DNA from: Amycolatopsis dendrobii
Lineage (GTDB): Bacteria; Actinomycetota; Actinomycetes; Mycobacteriales; Pseudonocardiaceae
Assembly (NCBI RefSeq): GCF_014145675.1
Contig: NZ_JACGZW010000002.1
Coordinates: 372,001-436,000 of the forward strand
Direction of reading: 5' to 3'
Length of the DNA: 64,000 bases
The translations under genes and the position numbers were made by a program. Below the pieces are notes generated by a model. It ran no database searches. It was given only the letters and a program-made list of their open reading frames with translations, and was not told where the DNA came from. Below are positions 1 to 7,810 of this stretch, one piece after another (positions within the stretch are counted from its first letter, which is position 1; every line of letters begins with the position of its first letter).

Positions 1-166
1 CTGCCCTGGCTGCGGCTACATCTACCGCGTCGCCGAGGGCAACGAACTGGAGGGCTTCGCCGCCGGGACGGCGTGGTCGGAGATCCCGGACGACTGGACG
101 TGCCCCGATTGCGGCGTGCGCGACAAGGTCGACTTCGTGCCCGTGGTGCGGGAGGCGGCGTGCTGA
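1..166 (+). CDS. Rubredoxin, 5'-truncated by the window edge
   Basis: The frame beginning at base 2 reads CPGCGYIY, then GTAWSEIPDDW, then CPDCG, and stops at 164-166. This is the classic pair of C-x2-C knuckles that bind one Fe(SCys)4 centre, with the usual rubredoxin core (EGFAAGTAW...DDWTCPDCG) between them. About 54 residues are visible and only a short N-terminus should be missing. Rubredoxins are small cytoplasmic one-electron carriers, often serving alkane or other monooxygenases. The TGA lies inside GTGCTGA, so the next ferredoxin gene begins 7 bp before this one ends and the two are probably translationally coupled. The oxygenase it serves should lie upstream of the window. Confidence 0.93.
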   Translation, partial: CPGCGYIYRVAEGNELEGFAAGTAWSEIPDDWTCPDCGVRDKVDFVPVVREAAC

Positions 167-354
167 AGATCGTCGCGGACCGCGGAAAGTGCGAGGGCCT
201 CGGCATGTGCGAGGCGATGGCCGACCAGTTCTTCGAGGTCGGGGAAGACGGCGTGGTGCAGGTTCTCGACGAGACCCCGCCCGAGGCGGACCGGCAGTTC
301 GTCGACGCGGCGGTGCAGGCGTGCCCGGTCGCGGCGTTGCGGCTGCAGGATTGA
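160..354 (+). CDS. 3Fe-4S type ferredoxin
   Basis: A 64-residue protein starting at GTG 160. Cys11 and Cys17 (KCEGLGMC) plus the later ACPVAAL give C-x5-C...C-P, the three-cysteine pattern of the small [3Fe-4S] ferredoxins that feed electrons to actinomycete cytochromes P450. The second cysteine of a 4Fe-4S set is replaced by glycine/leucine. It overlaps the rubredoxin stop, so two different electron carriers are made from one message. A longer reading from 73 is possible but would overlap the whole rubredoxin tail. The redox partner is not in the window. Confidence 0.92.
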   Translation: MLKIVADRGKCEGLGMCEAMADQFFEVGEDGVVQVLDETPPEADRQFVDAAVQACPVAALRLQD

Positions 355-360
355 GGCCGC

Positions 361-903
361 GTGGAGACGGAGCTGCTGGGGCGGGCGCGGTCTGGCGACC
401 AGGCCGCGTTCGCCGTCATCTACCAGGAACACGCGCCGCCGGTCTTCCGCTACCTGCGGATGCGGGTGCCGACGGCGACGGTCGCCGAAGACCTGACGAG
501 CGAGGCGTTCCTGCGCGCGTGGCGGAAGCTGCCGGACTTCCGCCCGGATGTCGGCTCGTTCACCGGCTGGCTGTACACGATCGCCGACAACCTGCTGCGC
601 GACCACCGCAAATCGGCCCGCTACCGGCGTGAACTCCTCGACGGGAAGGACCACGACGGGCCGGACGTCCGCGGCGGGGCCGACCGGCTCGCGCTGGCCC
701 GCATCGAAGCGGCGGCGCTGCGCCGGTGCCTGGCCGACCTCAGCGAACCGCAGCGCGAGTGCGTGCGGCTCCGGTTTTTCGCCGGACTGTCCGTCGCCGA
801 GGTCGCCGAAACGATGAACAAGAACCCCAACAGCATCCGGGCGCTGCAGCACCGTGCGGTGCGCACGCTCGCGACGCTGCTGGCCGAGACCGAAAAGGCG
901 TGA
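361..903 (+). CDS. Sigma-70 family (ECF-like) RNA polymerase sigma factor
   Basis: A 180-residue protein with a GTG start 6 bp after the ferredoxin. Region 2 lies at about residues 15-85 (FRYLRMRV, VAEDLTSEAFLRAWRKL, FTGWLYTIADNLLRDHRK), the part that binds core polymerase and melts the -10 element. Region 4 lies at about 118-175 (LSEPQRECVRLRFFAGLSVAEVAETM, then NKNPNSIRALQHRAVRTL), the helix-turn-helix for the -35 element. There is no region 3, as in group 4 sigma factors. No recognisable anti-sigma gene follows; the next gene is a very small membrane protein. The regulon cannot be told from the sequence. Confidence 0.93.
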   Translation: METELLGRARSGDQAAFAVIYQEHAPPVFRYLRMRVPTATVAEDLTSEAFLRAWRKLPDFRPDVGSFTGWLYTIADNLLRDHRKSARYRRELLDGKDHDGPDVRGGADRLALARIEAAALRRCLADLSEPQRECVRLRFFAGLSVAEVAETMNKNPNSIRALQHRAVRTLATLLAETEKA

Positions 904-910
904 CGCTGGT

Positions 911-1108
911 ATGCATGGATTCCTCGAGATTTTCAAGATCATGGGGCCACTGCTGGTGCTGATGCTGTGCCCGATCTGGCTTCCGCTGCTCGGGATGCTG
1001 ATCGGGAAGCTCGCGGACATCTTTTCCGGCGGCGGCAAGCGGGCCGAGCCCGCGCATCGGATGGTGCGCGCCGAGCCGGCCGAGGCGGGGAGCCGCGTTT
1101 CGCGGTGA
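911..1108 (+). CDS. Small single-pass membrane protein, unknown function
   Basis: A 65-residue protein starting at ATG 911, 7 bp after the sigma-factor stop. Residues about 10-34 (MGPLLVLMLCPIWLPLLGML and onward) are one hydrophobic helix, followed by a short basic tail rich in R, A and E. Wobble positions are G/C, which supports real coding. Close linkage to the sigma gene suggests cotranscription. It is far too short to be a standard zinc-binding anti-sigma factor, and I do not recognise the family. Confidence 0.6.
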   Translation: MHGFLEIFKIMGPLLVLMLCPIWLPLLGMLIGKLADIFSGGGKRAEPAHRMVRAEPAEAGSRVSR

Positions 1109-1150
1109 GGTATAGCCGGGCAAACATGTCTCGGGCGGCAAAGAGCATTG

Positions 1151-1180
1151 GTCAGGCATTCCGGACTTTCTTAGCCTGAC
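1151..1180 (+). promoter_or_regulatory. Inverted repeat before the esterase operon
   Basis: GTCAGGC (1151-1157) and GCCTGAC (1174-1180) are exact inverted copies separated by 16 bp. They lie in the 114-bp gap before the esterase start and could be an operator. No regulator gene adjoins, so this is weak. Confidence 0.35.
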
Positions 1181-1222
1181 TGCGGGTCGAAGGTGCCGGA
1201 CCCCGCTCAAAGGAGAGCCGCG

Positions 1223-2476
1223 ATGACCGAAAGCCAGCCCGTCACTGCCCGGCCGCCGTCCGGTCCGGTTCTCGGCGCTTCAAGCGACGACGGCCTGCTG
1301 CGTTTCCGCGGAGTGCGGTACGGGACCGCTGAGCGGTTTCAGCTGCCGCGGCCAGCCGAGCCCCGTTCCGACGCCGTGTTGCCCGGACCGATCTGCCCGC
1401 AGCTCGGCTCGCGGCTGGAAGCCGCGATGGGGCCGCCGCGGGATGAACCGCCCCAGTCCGAGGACTGCCTCAACCTCGCCGTCGTGACGCCCGCGCTGAC
1501 CGGTGCCCGCCCGGTGCTGGTGTGGCTGCACGGCGGCGGTTTCCTGAGCGGCGGCGGCACCATGCCCTGGTACGACGGCGGACGGCTCGCCGCGGACGGC
1601 GACGTGGTGGTCGTGTCGGTCAACTACCGGCTCGGGGCGCTCGGCTACCTGGTCCACGACGGCGTCAGCGAGGGCAATCTCGGTCTGGCGGACCAAGCGC
1701 TCGCGCTCGAATGGGTGCGCGACAACATCGCGGCGTTCGGCGGGGACCCGGGCAATGTCACCGTCTTCGGCCAGTCCGCCGGCGCGCTTTCGACGCTCGC
1801 CTTGCTGTCCGAACCGGACAGTCGCTCGCTCATCCGGCGGGCGATCGTCCAGAGTTCTCCCGATCCCGCGATCATCCAGGATCGCCGGAAAGCGCGGGAG
1901 ATCGGCCGGTATTTCGTCGACGCGGTCGGCGGAGATCCCGTTACCGCTTCCGTCGATCAGCTGCTGGCCGCGCAACAGCGCACTCTCCGGTGGAACGCGG
2001 CGAAGGATCCGACGTCGACCCGGCCGCCGTTCGGGATCGTCGATCTCGAGGTGCAGCTGTCGGATCCGTTGCCGGACTTGATGATCGGCTACACCACGCA
2101 GGAGTGCGAGGCGTTCGCGATCGGAGTGCACGACGACGGGATCCGGCAGGCGATCGCAGTCCAGACCGAGCCGCTTTTCGCTCGCCCGGCGCGTGACTTG
2201 GCACAGCAGTACGGCGCGTACTCCTACGAGTTCGACTGGACTCCGGACCACGGCGGCTACGGCGCGATCCATTGCCTCGAACTGCCTTTCCTGCTGGGCA
2301 CCCCGGAATCCTGGCGCGGGAGCCCGATGCTGGGCGACACGAGCTGGGCTGACGTCGAACGCCTAGGCACCCAAATGCGCTTGTGGTGGACCGAATTCGC
2401 GCGGTCAGGCAAGCCCGGCCCGCAGAGCGGCTTCCGGATCGGGAATTCCCCTCAGAGACTGGAGAACACGCCATGA
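1223..2476 (+). CDS. Carboxylesterase, type B family
   Basis: A 417-residue alpha/beta hydrolase. ATG 1223 is preceded by AAAGGAG at about 8 bp, which decides this start over one 30 bp upstream. Visible family marks are EDCLNLAVVTP, the oxyanion-hole HGGGF, the nucleophile elbow GQSAG with Ser185, and YGAIHCLELPFLLG near the C-terminus, which carries the expected catalytic histidine. At 417 residues it is shorter than the usual 480-550. There is no signal peptide, so it is probably cytoplasmic. Its stop overlaps the next start (ATGA), making an operon with an aromatic-acid-type transporter and a second hydrolase, so it probably cleaves an imported ester. Confidence 0.92.
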   Translation: MTESQPVTARPPSGPVLGASSDDGLLRFRGVRYGTAERFQLPRPAEPRSDAVLPGPICPQLGSRLEAAMGPPRDEPPQSEDCLNLAVVTPALTGARPVLVWLHGGGFLSGGGTMPWYDGGRLAADGDVVVVSVNYRLGALGYLVHDGVSEGNLGLADQALALEWVRDNIAAFGGDPGNVTVFGQSAGALSTLALLSEPDSRSLIRRAIVQSSPDPAIIQDRRKAREIGRYFVDAVGGDPVTASVDQLLAAQQRTLRWNAAKDPTSTRPPFGIVDLEVQLSDPLPDLMIGYTTQECEAFAIGVHDDGIRQAIAVQTEPLFARPARDLAQQYGAYSYEFDWTPDHGGYGAIHCLELPFLLGTPESWRGSPMLGDTSWADVERLGTQMRLWWTEFARSGKPGPQSGFRIGNSPQRLENTP

Positions 2477-3699
2477 GCAAGAGTATTCATTGGCCCGTCG
2501 TCCTGCTCTGCTTTCTCGCTGTTCTCCTGGACGGTTTCGACACCGCCGCGCTGTCGTTCACGATCCCGACTCTGTCCCGCGAATGGGGTTCCGTCCCCGC
2601 CGCCTTCACCCTGCCGCTGGTGCTGACCAACATCGGGGTTGTCCTGGGATATCTGGCCGCGGGTTACGTGGGCGCCCGGATGAAGGCGCGGTCGGTGGTG
2701 CTCACCGGCGTCCTGATCTTCGCGGGCGCGACCGTGCTGACCGCCGCGATCCTGCATCTGAAGTCCATGCCGGTCTTCGCCGCGGCCCGGCTGATCACCG
2801 GGCTGGGACTCGGGCTGGTGCTGCCCGCCGGGGTGTCGCTCGCGACGAAGCACAGCGCGGAGAGCCGTCGCGAGCTGGTTTCCGTGGCGGTGACCCTCGG
2901 GCTGGCTTCCGGGAGCAGTCTCGGCGGGTTCTTCGGCGGGAAGCTGCTGCACAGCGTCGGGTCCGCCGGGGTTTTCTACGTCGCCGGGCTGGCTCCGTTG
3001 GTGCTGGCTGCGGTGATGGCCGTGGTGCTGCCCGCGCGTGAGCCCGCGGTGGAGCGCACGGCGAAGCAGGAAGCCAAGGTGAGCAGGCTGTTCGGCCCGG
3101 GACTGCGCCTGCCGACGTCGCTCATCTGGGCGTTCTCGTTCCTCATCTTCATCACCGCGTACGTGCTGATCTCCTGGGTGCCGACGCTGCTCACCGGTTA
3201 CGGGTTCGCCGCCGGGACGGCCCCGCTGGGACTCGCGTTCCTCACCCTCGGCGGGATCGCGGGCGGCCTGGTGCTCATCCCGCTCGCCGCGCGGATCGGC
3301 ATCGCCCGCGCGCTGATCCTGATGCCCGCCATCGGGGCCGGGTGCATGGTCCTCGTCGCGACGGTGCCGGTCGGCGAGACCCTGCTGTTCGTGCTGCTGG
3401 CCGGTGCCGGTTTCGGAGTCACGGCCGGGCAGATCGGCCAGCTGACGCTCGCGGTCTCGATCTATCCCGCACACACGCGCACCACCGGCGTCGGGTGGGC
3501 CGCGGCGCTGGGGCGGATCGGGTCGATCGTCGGGCCGGGCGTCGCGGGTTTGCTTCTCGCGCTGGCCTTGTCGGCGCAGACGATCGTCCTGGCGGCCGCC
3601 GTTCCCGTGCTGGTCGCAATCGCTTGCGCGGTGGGGCTGAGCCGGGTGCGGCCGAAGGCGAGAAAGGAGCACGATGGCGCACTGGTTCGATCTCGGTGA
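2473..3699 (+). CDS. MFS transporter, aromatic acid:H+ symporter-like
   Basis: A 408-residue, 12-helix secondary transporter starting at ATG 2473, overlapping the esterase stop as ATGA. The first helix carries LDGFDTAALSF, the D-G-F-D signature of the AAHS family (benzoate, 4-hydroxybenzoate and related carriers), and GYVGARMKAR matches the conserved loop 2-3. The substrate is inferred only from this family resemblance. Its 3' end overlaps the next gene by 26 bp. Placement between two hydrolases suggests uptake of a compound that they then open. Confidence 0.9.
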   Translation: MSKSIHWPVVLLCFLAVLLDGFDTAALSFTIPTLSREWGSVPAAFTLPLVLTNIGVVLGYLAAGYVGARMKARSVVLTGVLIFAGATVLTAAILHLKSMPVFAAARLITGLGLGLVLPAGVSLATKHSAESRRELVSVAVTLGLASGSSLGGFFGGKLLHSVGSAGVFYVAGLAPLVLAAVMAVVLPAREPAVERTAKQEAKVSRLFGPGLRLPTSLIWAFSFLIFITAYVLISWVPTLLTGYGFAAGTAPLGLAFLTLGGIAGGLVLIPLAARIGIARALILMPAIGAGCMVLVATVPVGETLLFVLLAGAGFGVTAGQIGQLTLAVSIYPAHTRTTGVGWAAALGRIGSIVGPGVAGLLLALALSAQTIVLAAAVPVLVAIACAVGLSRVRPKARKEHDGALVRSR

Positions 3700-4585
3700 C
3701 GTCGCGGTCGTTCCCCTCATCGAGGACGACCGGCTGCTGATCGAGCCCGGGGAGTTCTTCCCGGGACTCGAACCGGACCTGGCCGGCTGGTACGCCCAGG
3801 AGCCGTGGTTCGACCGCGCGGCGGGGAAGCTGGTCTTCGCCATCCAGTCGTTCGTCGTCTGCTCGACGGACGAAGTGCTGGTGGTCGACGCGTGCGTCGG
3901 GGCGGGCAAGGACCGTCGGCGCGCGGAGTTCGATCAGCTGCCGGACCGGTGGATGCGGCAGTTCCTCGCGACCGGGCTGCGCCCCGCGGAGGTCGACGCG
4001 GTGGTGTTCACCCACTTGCACACCGATCACGTCGGGGCCGCCACTGTGCAGCGGGAACCGGTCTTCCCGGACGCGCCGCACTTCGTGGTCGAGGAGGAAT
4101 TCCGGTACTGGTCGAGCGAGGCCGGCGGGGCGGCCATGCGCCGGACTGGCGACTACCTGACCGACAGCGTCCTGCCGATCGAGCAGGCCGGGCAGTTGAG
4201 TTTTGTGGCCCCGGACGCGGTGCTGGGCAAGCACGCCGAACTCGTTCCGGCGGCTGGGCACACGCCGGGGAATGTGTGCGTGCGGGTCCGCGGCAGCGCT
4301 GGGACCGTGCTGCTCGCTGGGGACACGATGCACCACGGAGTGCAGATCCGGCATCCGGAGCTGAGCACGAGGTACTGCGTCGATCCGGAGGAAGCGGCGA
4401 GGGTTCGGAGCCGCATTCTCGAGGAGGCGGGCGACTCCGTCCTGCTGCCGACGCATTTCCCCGCGCCCTCGGCGGGCCGGGTGCGGCGTGGCCGGGGCGG
4501 ATACGGCTTCGTGTTCGCGAGCGACCTGCTCCGGGCCGGGCCGTTTCGGTACGGGGAGTGGCGGGAGCAGCGCTGGGGGTCGTGA
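3674..4585 (+). CDS. Metallo-beta-lactamase-fold hydrolase
   Basis: A 303-residue protein. ATG 3674 follows GAAAGGAGC and lies inside the end of the transporter gene. The metal motif is THLHTDHVG (His114, His116, Asp118, His119), with a later AAGHTPGN histidine and LLAGD aspartate completing a two-metal site. Such proteins include lactonases, ester and phosphodiester hydrolases. The operon context (esterase, organic-acid transporter) favours a lactonase or esterase, but the substrate is not readable. The TGA stop lies inside a 42-bp palindrome that also contains the stop of the convergent VOC gene. Confidence 0.9.
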   Translation: MAHWFDLGDVAVVPLIEDDRLLIEPGEFFPGLEPDLAGWYAQEPWFDRAAGKLVFAIQSFVVCSTDEVLVVDACVGAGKDRRRAEFDQLPDRWMRQFLATGLRPAEVDAVVFTHLHTDHVGAATVQREPVFPDAPHFVVEEEFRYWSSEAGGAAMRRTGDYLTDSVLPIEQAGQLSFVAPDAVLGKHAELVPAAGHTPGNVCVRVRGSAGTVLLAGDTMHHGVQIRHPELSTRYCVDPEEAARVRSRILEEAGDSVLLPTHFPAPSAGRVRRGRGGYGFVFASDLLRAGPFRYGEWREQRWGS

Positions 4586-4622
4586 GTGCTGAGGCCGGTT
4601 CTCACCGGCAACGCCACTCACG
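4581..4622. terminator. 42-bp two-tier palindrome, copy 1 (bidirectional terminator)
   Basis: The outer arms are CGTGAGTG and CACTCACG, the inner stem is GCCGGT-TCTC-ACCGGC, and unpaired 5-6 base sides lie between. The TGA of the forward hydrolase lies in the left arm and the TGA of the reverse VOC gene in the right arm. It sits between convergent genes, as expected of a two-way terminator. There is no T-run. Related copies are at 11536 and 32607. Confidence 0.8.
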
Positions 4623-4998
4623 ACACCGGGTCGACCCGACGGCGGAGCAGGCAGAACACGTTCCCCTCCGGGTCCGCGAGCACGTGCCACGACTCCTCCC
4701 CGGTCTGCCCGACCTCGGCGGGCCGCGCACCGGCCGCGAGCAGGCGTTCCAGCTCCGCGTCCTGGTCCCGGTCGGTCGGGTTCACGTCCAGGTGCAGCGG
4801 CAGTTTCGCCGGTTTCGGGTCGGTGCTGCGGCTGAGGATCAACGTCGGCTGCGGGCCGCCGAAACCAGCCTCAGGGCCGATCTCCAGGTCGTCGCCGTCC
4901 CAGCCGAGTTCGACGTAGCCGAGGACTTCGCACCAGAAATCACCCATCCGTTGCGGGTCGGCGCAGTCGAGGACGAGTTCGGTGATCCGGCAGGCCAT
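4618..4998 (-). CDS. VOC / glyoxalase-like domain protein
   Basis: A 126-residue single-domain protein starting MACRITELVLDCADP, with the beta-alpha-beta-beta-beta VOC pattern: MGDFWCEVLGYVE, then PLHLDVNPTDRDQDAELERL and LADPEGNVFCLL. This matches the small actinobacterial glyoxalase-like family whose members range from resistance proteins to dioxygenase-like folds. Possible metal ligands are the H in LHLD and the E in DPEGN. It is transcribed alone, convergent with the hydrolase operon. No substrate can be proposed. Confidence 0.88.
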   Translation of the reverse strand: MACRITELVLDCADPQRMGDFWCEVLGYVELGWDGDDLEIGPEAGFGGPQPTLILSRSTDPKPAKLPLHLDVNPTDRDQDAELERLLAAGARPAEVGQTGEESWHVLADPEGNVFCLLRRRVDPVS

Positions 4999-5043
4999 CC
5001 CGCGAGCTTAGGGCGCTCGCGCACCCCGGCCCAGCGAATTCCG

Positions 5044-5095
5044 GTTTGTGCGCGCGGAGAGATCTGCCGCCCCGGATTCGTCCGCGCGCACGAAC
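5044..5095 (+). promoter_or_regulatory. Operator-like inverted repeats before the D-aminoacylase gene
   Basis: GTTTGTGCGCGCGGA (5044-5058) and TCCGCGCGCACGAAC (5081-5095) are inverted copies with one mismatch and a 22-bp spacer. The right part is itself a near-palindrome, TTCGTCCGCGCGCACGAA (5077-5094). They lie 55-105 bp upstream of ATG 5149, a reasonable place for a repressor or PucR-type site. Confidence 0.5.
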
Positions 5096-5148
5096 GTACT
5101 GCCCGGGAAACCTCCTAGGGTCGCCAGCAGCGAGGCGAGGAGGCAAGC

Positions 5149-6624
5149 ATGCGGACACTGCTGCGTGGCGGTCGCGTCATCGACCCGGATACGGGCTTCG
5201 ACGGCACAGCTGACGTGCTGGTATCCGACGGCGAGGTGATCGCGGTCGGACCGGGATTGCCGAGTGCGGACGACCAGGTCGAGATCGACGTCGCCGGATA
5301 CATCGTCGGACCGGGGTTCATCGATCTGCACAGCCACGTGCACTCGATCGCCGGACAGCGGCTGCAGGCGATGGACGGCGTCACGACGGCGCTCGACCTG
5401 GAGGCCGGGCTGATGCCGGTCGAACGGGCCTACGCCGAGGCGGCCGCGGCGGGTCGTCCGCTGCACTACGGGTTCTCGGCTTCGTGGGGTTCCGCGCGGG
5501 CGAAGGTGCTCGCGGGCATCGAACCGGACGCGAACATCAACACCGGGCTTTCCGTGCTCGGCAATCCGGCCTGGCAGCGGTCGTCGTCGAAGACCGAGCT
5601 GGCCGCCTGGCTGTCCCTTGTGGAGGGTGAGCTGGCGGCGGGCGCGCTCGGCGTCGGCGTGCTGCTCGGATACGCGCCGGCCAGCGACCCGGCCGAGTTC
5701 CTGGCCCTGGCGAAGCTGGCCAAACAGGCCGAAGCGCCGACGTACACGCACGTCCGCGAGCTGGTCGAGGTCGACCCGGGCACGCCTGCCGACGGGTCCG
5801 AGGAGATCGCGATCGTCGCGGCCGAGACCGGCGCGGCGATGCACCACTGCCACGTCAACAGCACCTCCGGACGGCACATCGACCGCGTGCTCGCCGCGCT
5901 GGAGTCGGGCCGTTCCGCCGGGTCGCGGGTGACGGTCGAGGCCTATCCGTACGGCGCGGGCAGCACCGCGGTCGGCGCGGCTTTCATCTCGCCGGAGCGG
6001 CTGAAGATGAAGGGCCTCAACCCGTCGCGGGTGATCCTGCTGGAGACCGGCGAGCGGATCGCGGACGAGGGCCGGTTGCTGCAGGTCCGCGCGGAAACGC
6101 CGGGGGCGCCGTGCATTCTGGAGTTTCTCGACGAGGAGGACCCGGTCGACCGCACCCTGCTGCATCAGGCGCTGGCGTTCCCGGATTCGATCGTCGCGAG
6201 CGACGCCATGCCGGTGTACTGGCGGAACGGGGCCAACGAATCCACTGAGTGGCCGCTGCCGTCCGGTGGCGCGACGCATCCGCGCACGGCGGGGACGTTC
6301 TCGAAGTCGCTGCGGCTGATGGTGCGCGAGGCCGGGGTATGGACCTGGCTGGAGGCGTTCCGGCGCTGCTCCTATCTTCCGGCGCGAGTGCTCGACGAGG
6401 TCGCGCCCGGGGCGCGGACCAAGGGCCGGTTGAACGTCGGCGCGGACGCGGACATCGTCGTCCTCGATCCGGCCACGATCACCGACACCGCGACATATTT
6501 CGACGCGACCCGGCCCGCGGTCGGCGTCCGGCACCTGTTCGTCGCGGGCACTCCGGTGGTGCGCGACGGGCAGCTGCTCACGGACGCCTTCCCCGGCCAG
6601 CCGCTGCGAGGTGAGCCGCGATGA
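5149..6624 (+). CDS. Amidohydrolase, N-acyl-D-amino-acid deacylase type
   Basis: A 491-residue metal-dependent amidohydrolase. ATG 5149 follows GAGGAGG. The N-terminal RGGRVIDPDTGFDG and GPGFIDLHSHVHS (H-x-H) are typical of the D-aminoacylase / dihydroorotase superfamily, as are AMHHCHVNS, EAYPYGAGST and ASDAMPVYW, which place further metal and catalytic residues, and the late GARTKGRLNVGADADIVVLD. Known members cleave N-acyl-D-amino acids (including N-acyl-D-glutamate) to the free D-amino acid. Its stop overlaps the M20 start (ATGA). Together with the acyltransferase, racemase and M20 enzyme it suggests handling of D-residues; exact substrate unknown. Confidence 0.9.
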   Translation: MRTLLRGGRVIDPDTGFDGTADVLVSDGEVIAVGPGLPSADDQVEIDVAGYIVGPGFIDLHSHVHSIAGQRLQAMDGVTTALDLEAGLMPVERAYAEAAAAGRPLHYGFSASWGSARAKVLAGIEPDANINTGLSVLGNPAWQRSSSKTELAAWLSLVEGELAAGALGVGVLLGYAPASDPAEFLALAKLAKQAEAPTYTHVRELVEVDPGTPADGSEEIAIVAAETGAAMHHCHVNSTSGRHIDRVLAALESGRSAGSRVTVEAYPYGAGSTAVGAAFISPERLKMKGLNPSRVILLETGERIADEGRLLQVRAETPGAPCILEFLDEEDPVDRTLLHQALAFPDSIVASDAMPVYWRNGANESTEWPLPSGGATHPRTAGTFSKSLRLMVREAGVWTWLEAFRRCSYLPARVLDEVAPGARTKGRLNVGADADIVVLDPATITDTATYFDATRPAVGVRHLFVAGTPVVRDGQLLTDAFPGQPLRGEPR

Positions 6625-7778
6625 CCGAGTTCAATGTGGACGCTCTGCTCGCCGACATCGAAACGTTGGTGTGCTGCGAATCCCCATCGGCTGATCTCGA
6701 CGCGGTAGCGCGCAGCGCGGATGTGCTGACCGGCGTCGGCAAGGCATTGCTTGGCGTGGAGCCGGAGCGGATTGTCCTGGATGGACGGACGCATCTGCGC
6801 TGGCGGTTCGGTGACGGTCCGCCGCGGGTGTTGCTGCTCGGCCATCATGACACGGTCTGGCCGACGGGCTCGCTGGAGACGCATCCGTTTTCCGTGCAGG
6901 ACGGTGTCTTGCGCGGCCCGGGCTGCTTCGACATGAAAACCGGCGTCGTGATGGCGCTGCACGTCGCCGCCTCGCTGGCCGACCGAAGTGGACTGTCCAT
7001 TTTGGTCACTGGGGACGAAGAGCTGGGCTCGCCGTCGTCGCGTGGGCTGATCGAGGAAGAGGCGCGGGGCTGCGCGGCGGCGTTCGTGCTGGAGGCTTCG
7101 GCGGACGGCGGCGCGATCAAGACCCGGCGCAAAGGCGTTTCCCACTACCGGATCGAGGTGACCGGACGCGCCTCGCACGCGGGACTTGAACCGGAGAAGG
7201 GGATCAACGCCGGGATCGAGATCGCGCACCAGGTGCTCGCTGTCGCCGCGCTCGCCAGCCCGGAGCGCGGGACCAGCGTGGTTCCGACCGTGCTTTCGGC
7301 TGGTACCACGGTGAATACCGTGCCTGCCGCAGCGGCGGTCGAGGTCGACGTGCGGGTGTGGGACGAGGAAGAACAGCTTCGCGTCGACCGTGAGGTGCGC
7401 GCGTTGCGACCGGTGCTGGAAGACGCACAGGTACGGGTCACCGGCGGGATCAACCGCCCGCCGCTGGACGCGGTTTCCTCGGCCGCGTTGTACGGGCTGG
7501 CGAAGGAATTGGCCGCGGAACTGGGGTTGCCGGAATTGACCGAGGCGGCCGTCGGCGGTGCTTCGGACGGCAATTACACCGCGGGTCTCGGCGTGCCGAC
7601 GCTCGACGGTCTCGGCGCGGTCGGCGGCGGTGCGCACGCCGATCACGAACATGTCCTGGTCGAGGAATTGCCGCGGCGTACGGCGTTGCTGGCCGCATTG
7701 GTGGAGAACGTGCTGACCAAGGGAAGTCCGTCGATTCCGACGAATCCGGACGGCGATTCTGGTCGAGCACGACGGTGA
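6621..7778 (+). CDS. M20 family metallopeptidase / N-acyl-L-amino-acid deacylase
   Basis: A 385-residue, two-zinc enzyme of carboxypeptidase G2 / desuccinylase type. Metal ligands are seen in LLLGHHDTVW (His75 or 76, Asp77), GPGCFDMKTG, TGDEELGS (the E-E pair: general base and ligand) and the terminal GGAHADHEHV. The dimerisation domain is the middle third (YRIEVTGRASHAGLEPEKG). In known gene sets, an M20 enzyme removes the acyl group after N-acylamino-acid racemase has made the L-form. The ATGA overlap with the upstream acylase and the racemase two genes on fit this role. No signal peptide. Confidence 0.9.
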   Translation: MTEFNVDALLADIETLVCCESPSADLDAVARSADVLTGVGKALLGVEPERIVLDGRTHLRWRFGDGPPRVLLLGHHDTVWPTGSLETHPFSVQDGVLRGPGCFDMKTGVVMALHVAASLADRSGLSILVTGDEELGSPSSRGLIEEEARGCAAAFVLEASADGGAIKTRRKGVSHYRIEVTGRASHAGLEPEKGINAGIEIAHQVLAVAALASPERGTSVVPTVLSAGTTVNTVPAAAAVEVDVRVWDEEEQLRVDREVRALRPVLEDAQVRVTGGINRPPLDAVSSAALYGLAKELAAELGLPELTEAAVGGASDGNYTAGLGVPTLDGLGAVGGGAHADHEHVLVEELPRRTALLAALVENVLTKGSPSIPTNPDGDSGRARR

Positions 7779-7810
7779 CGTCGGTGGGTAAGCCGGGAAA
7801 GGATCATCCC

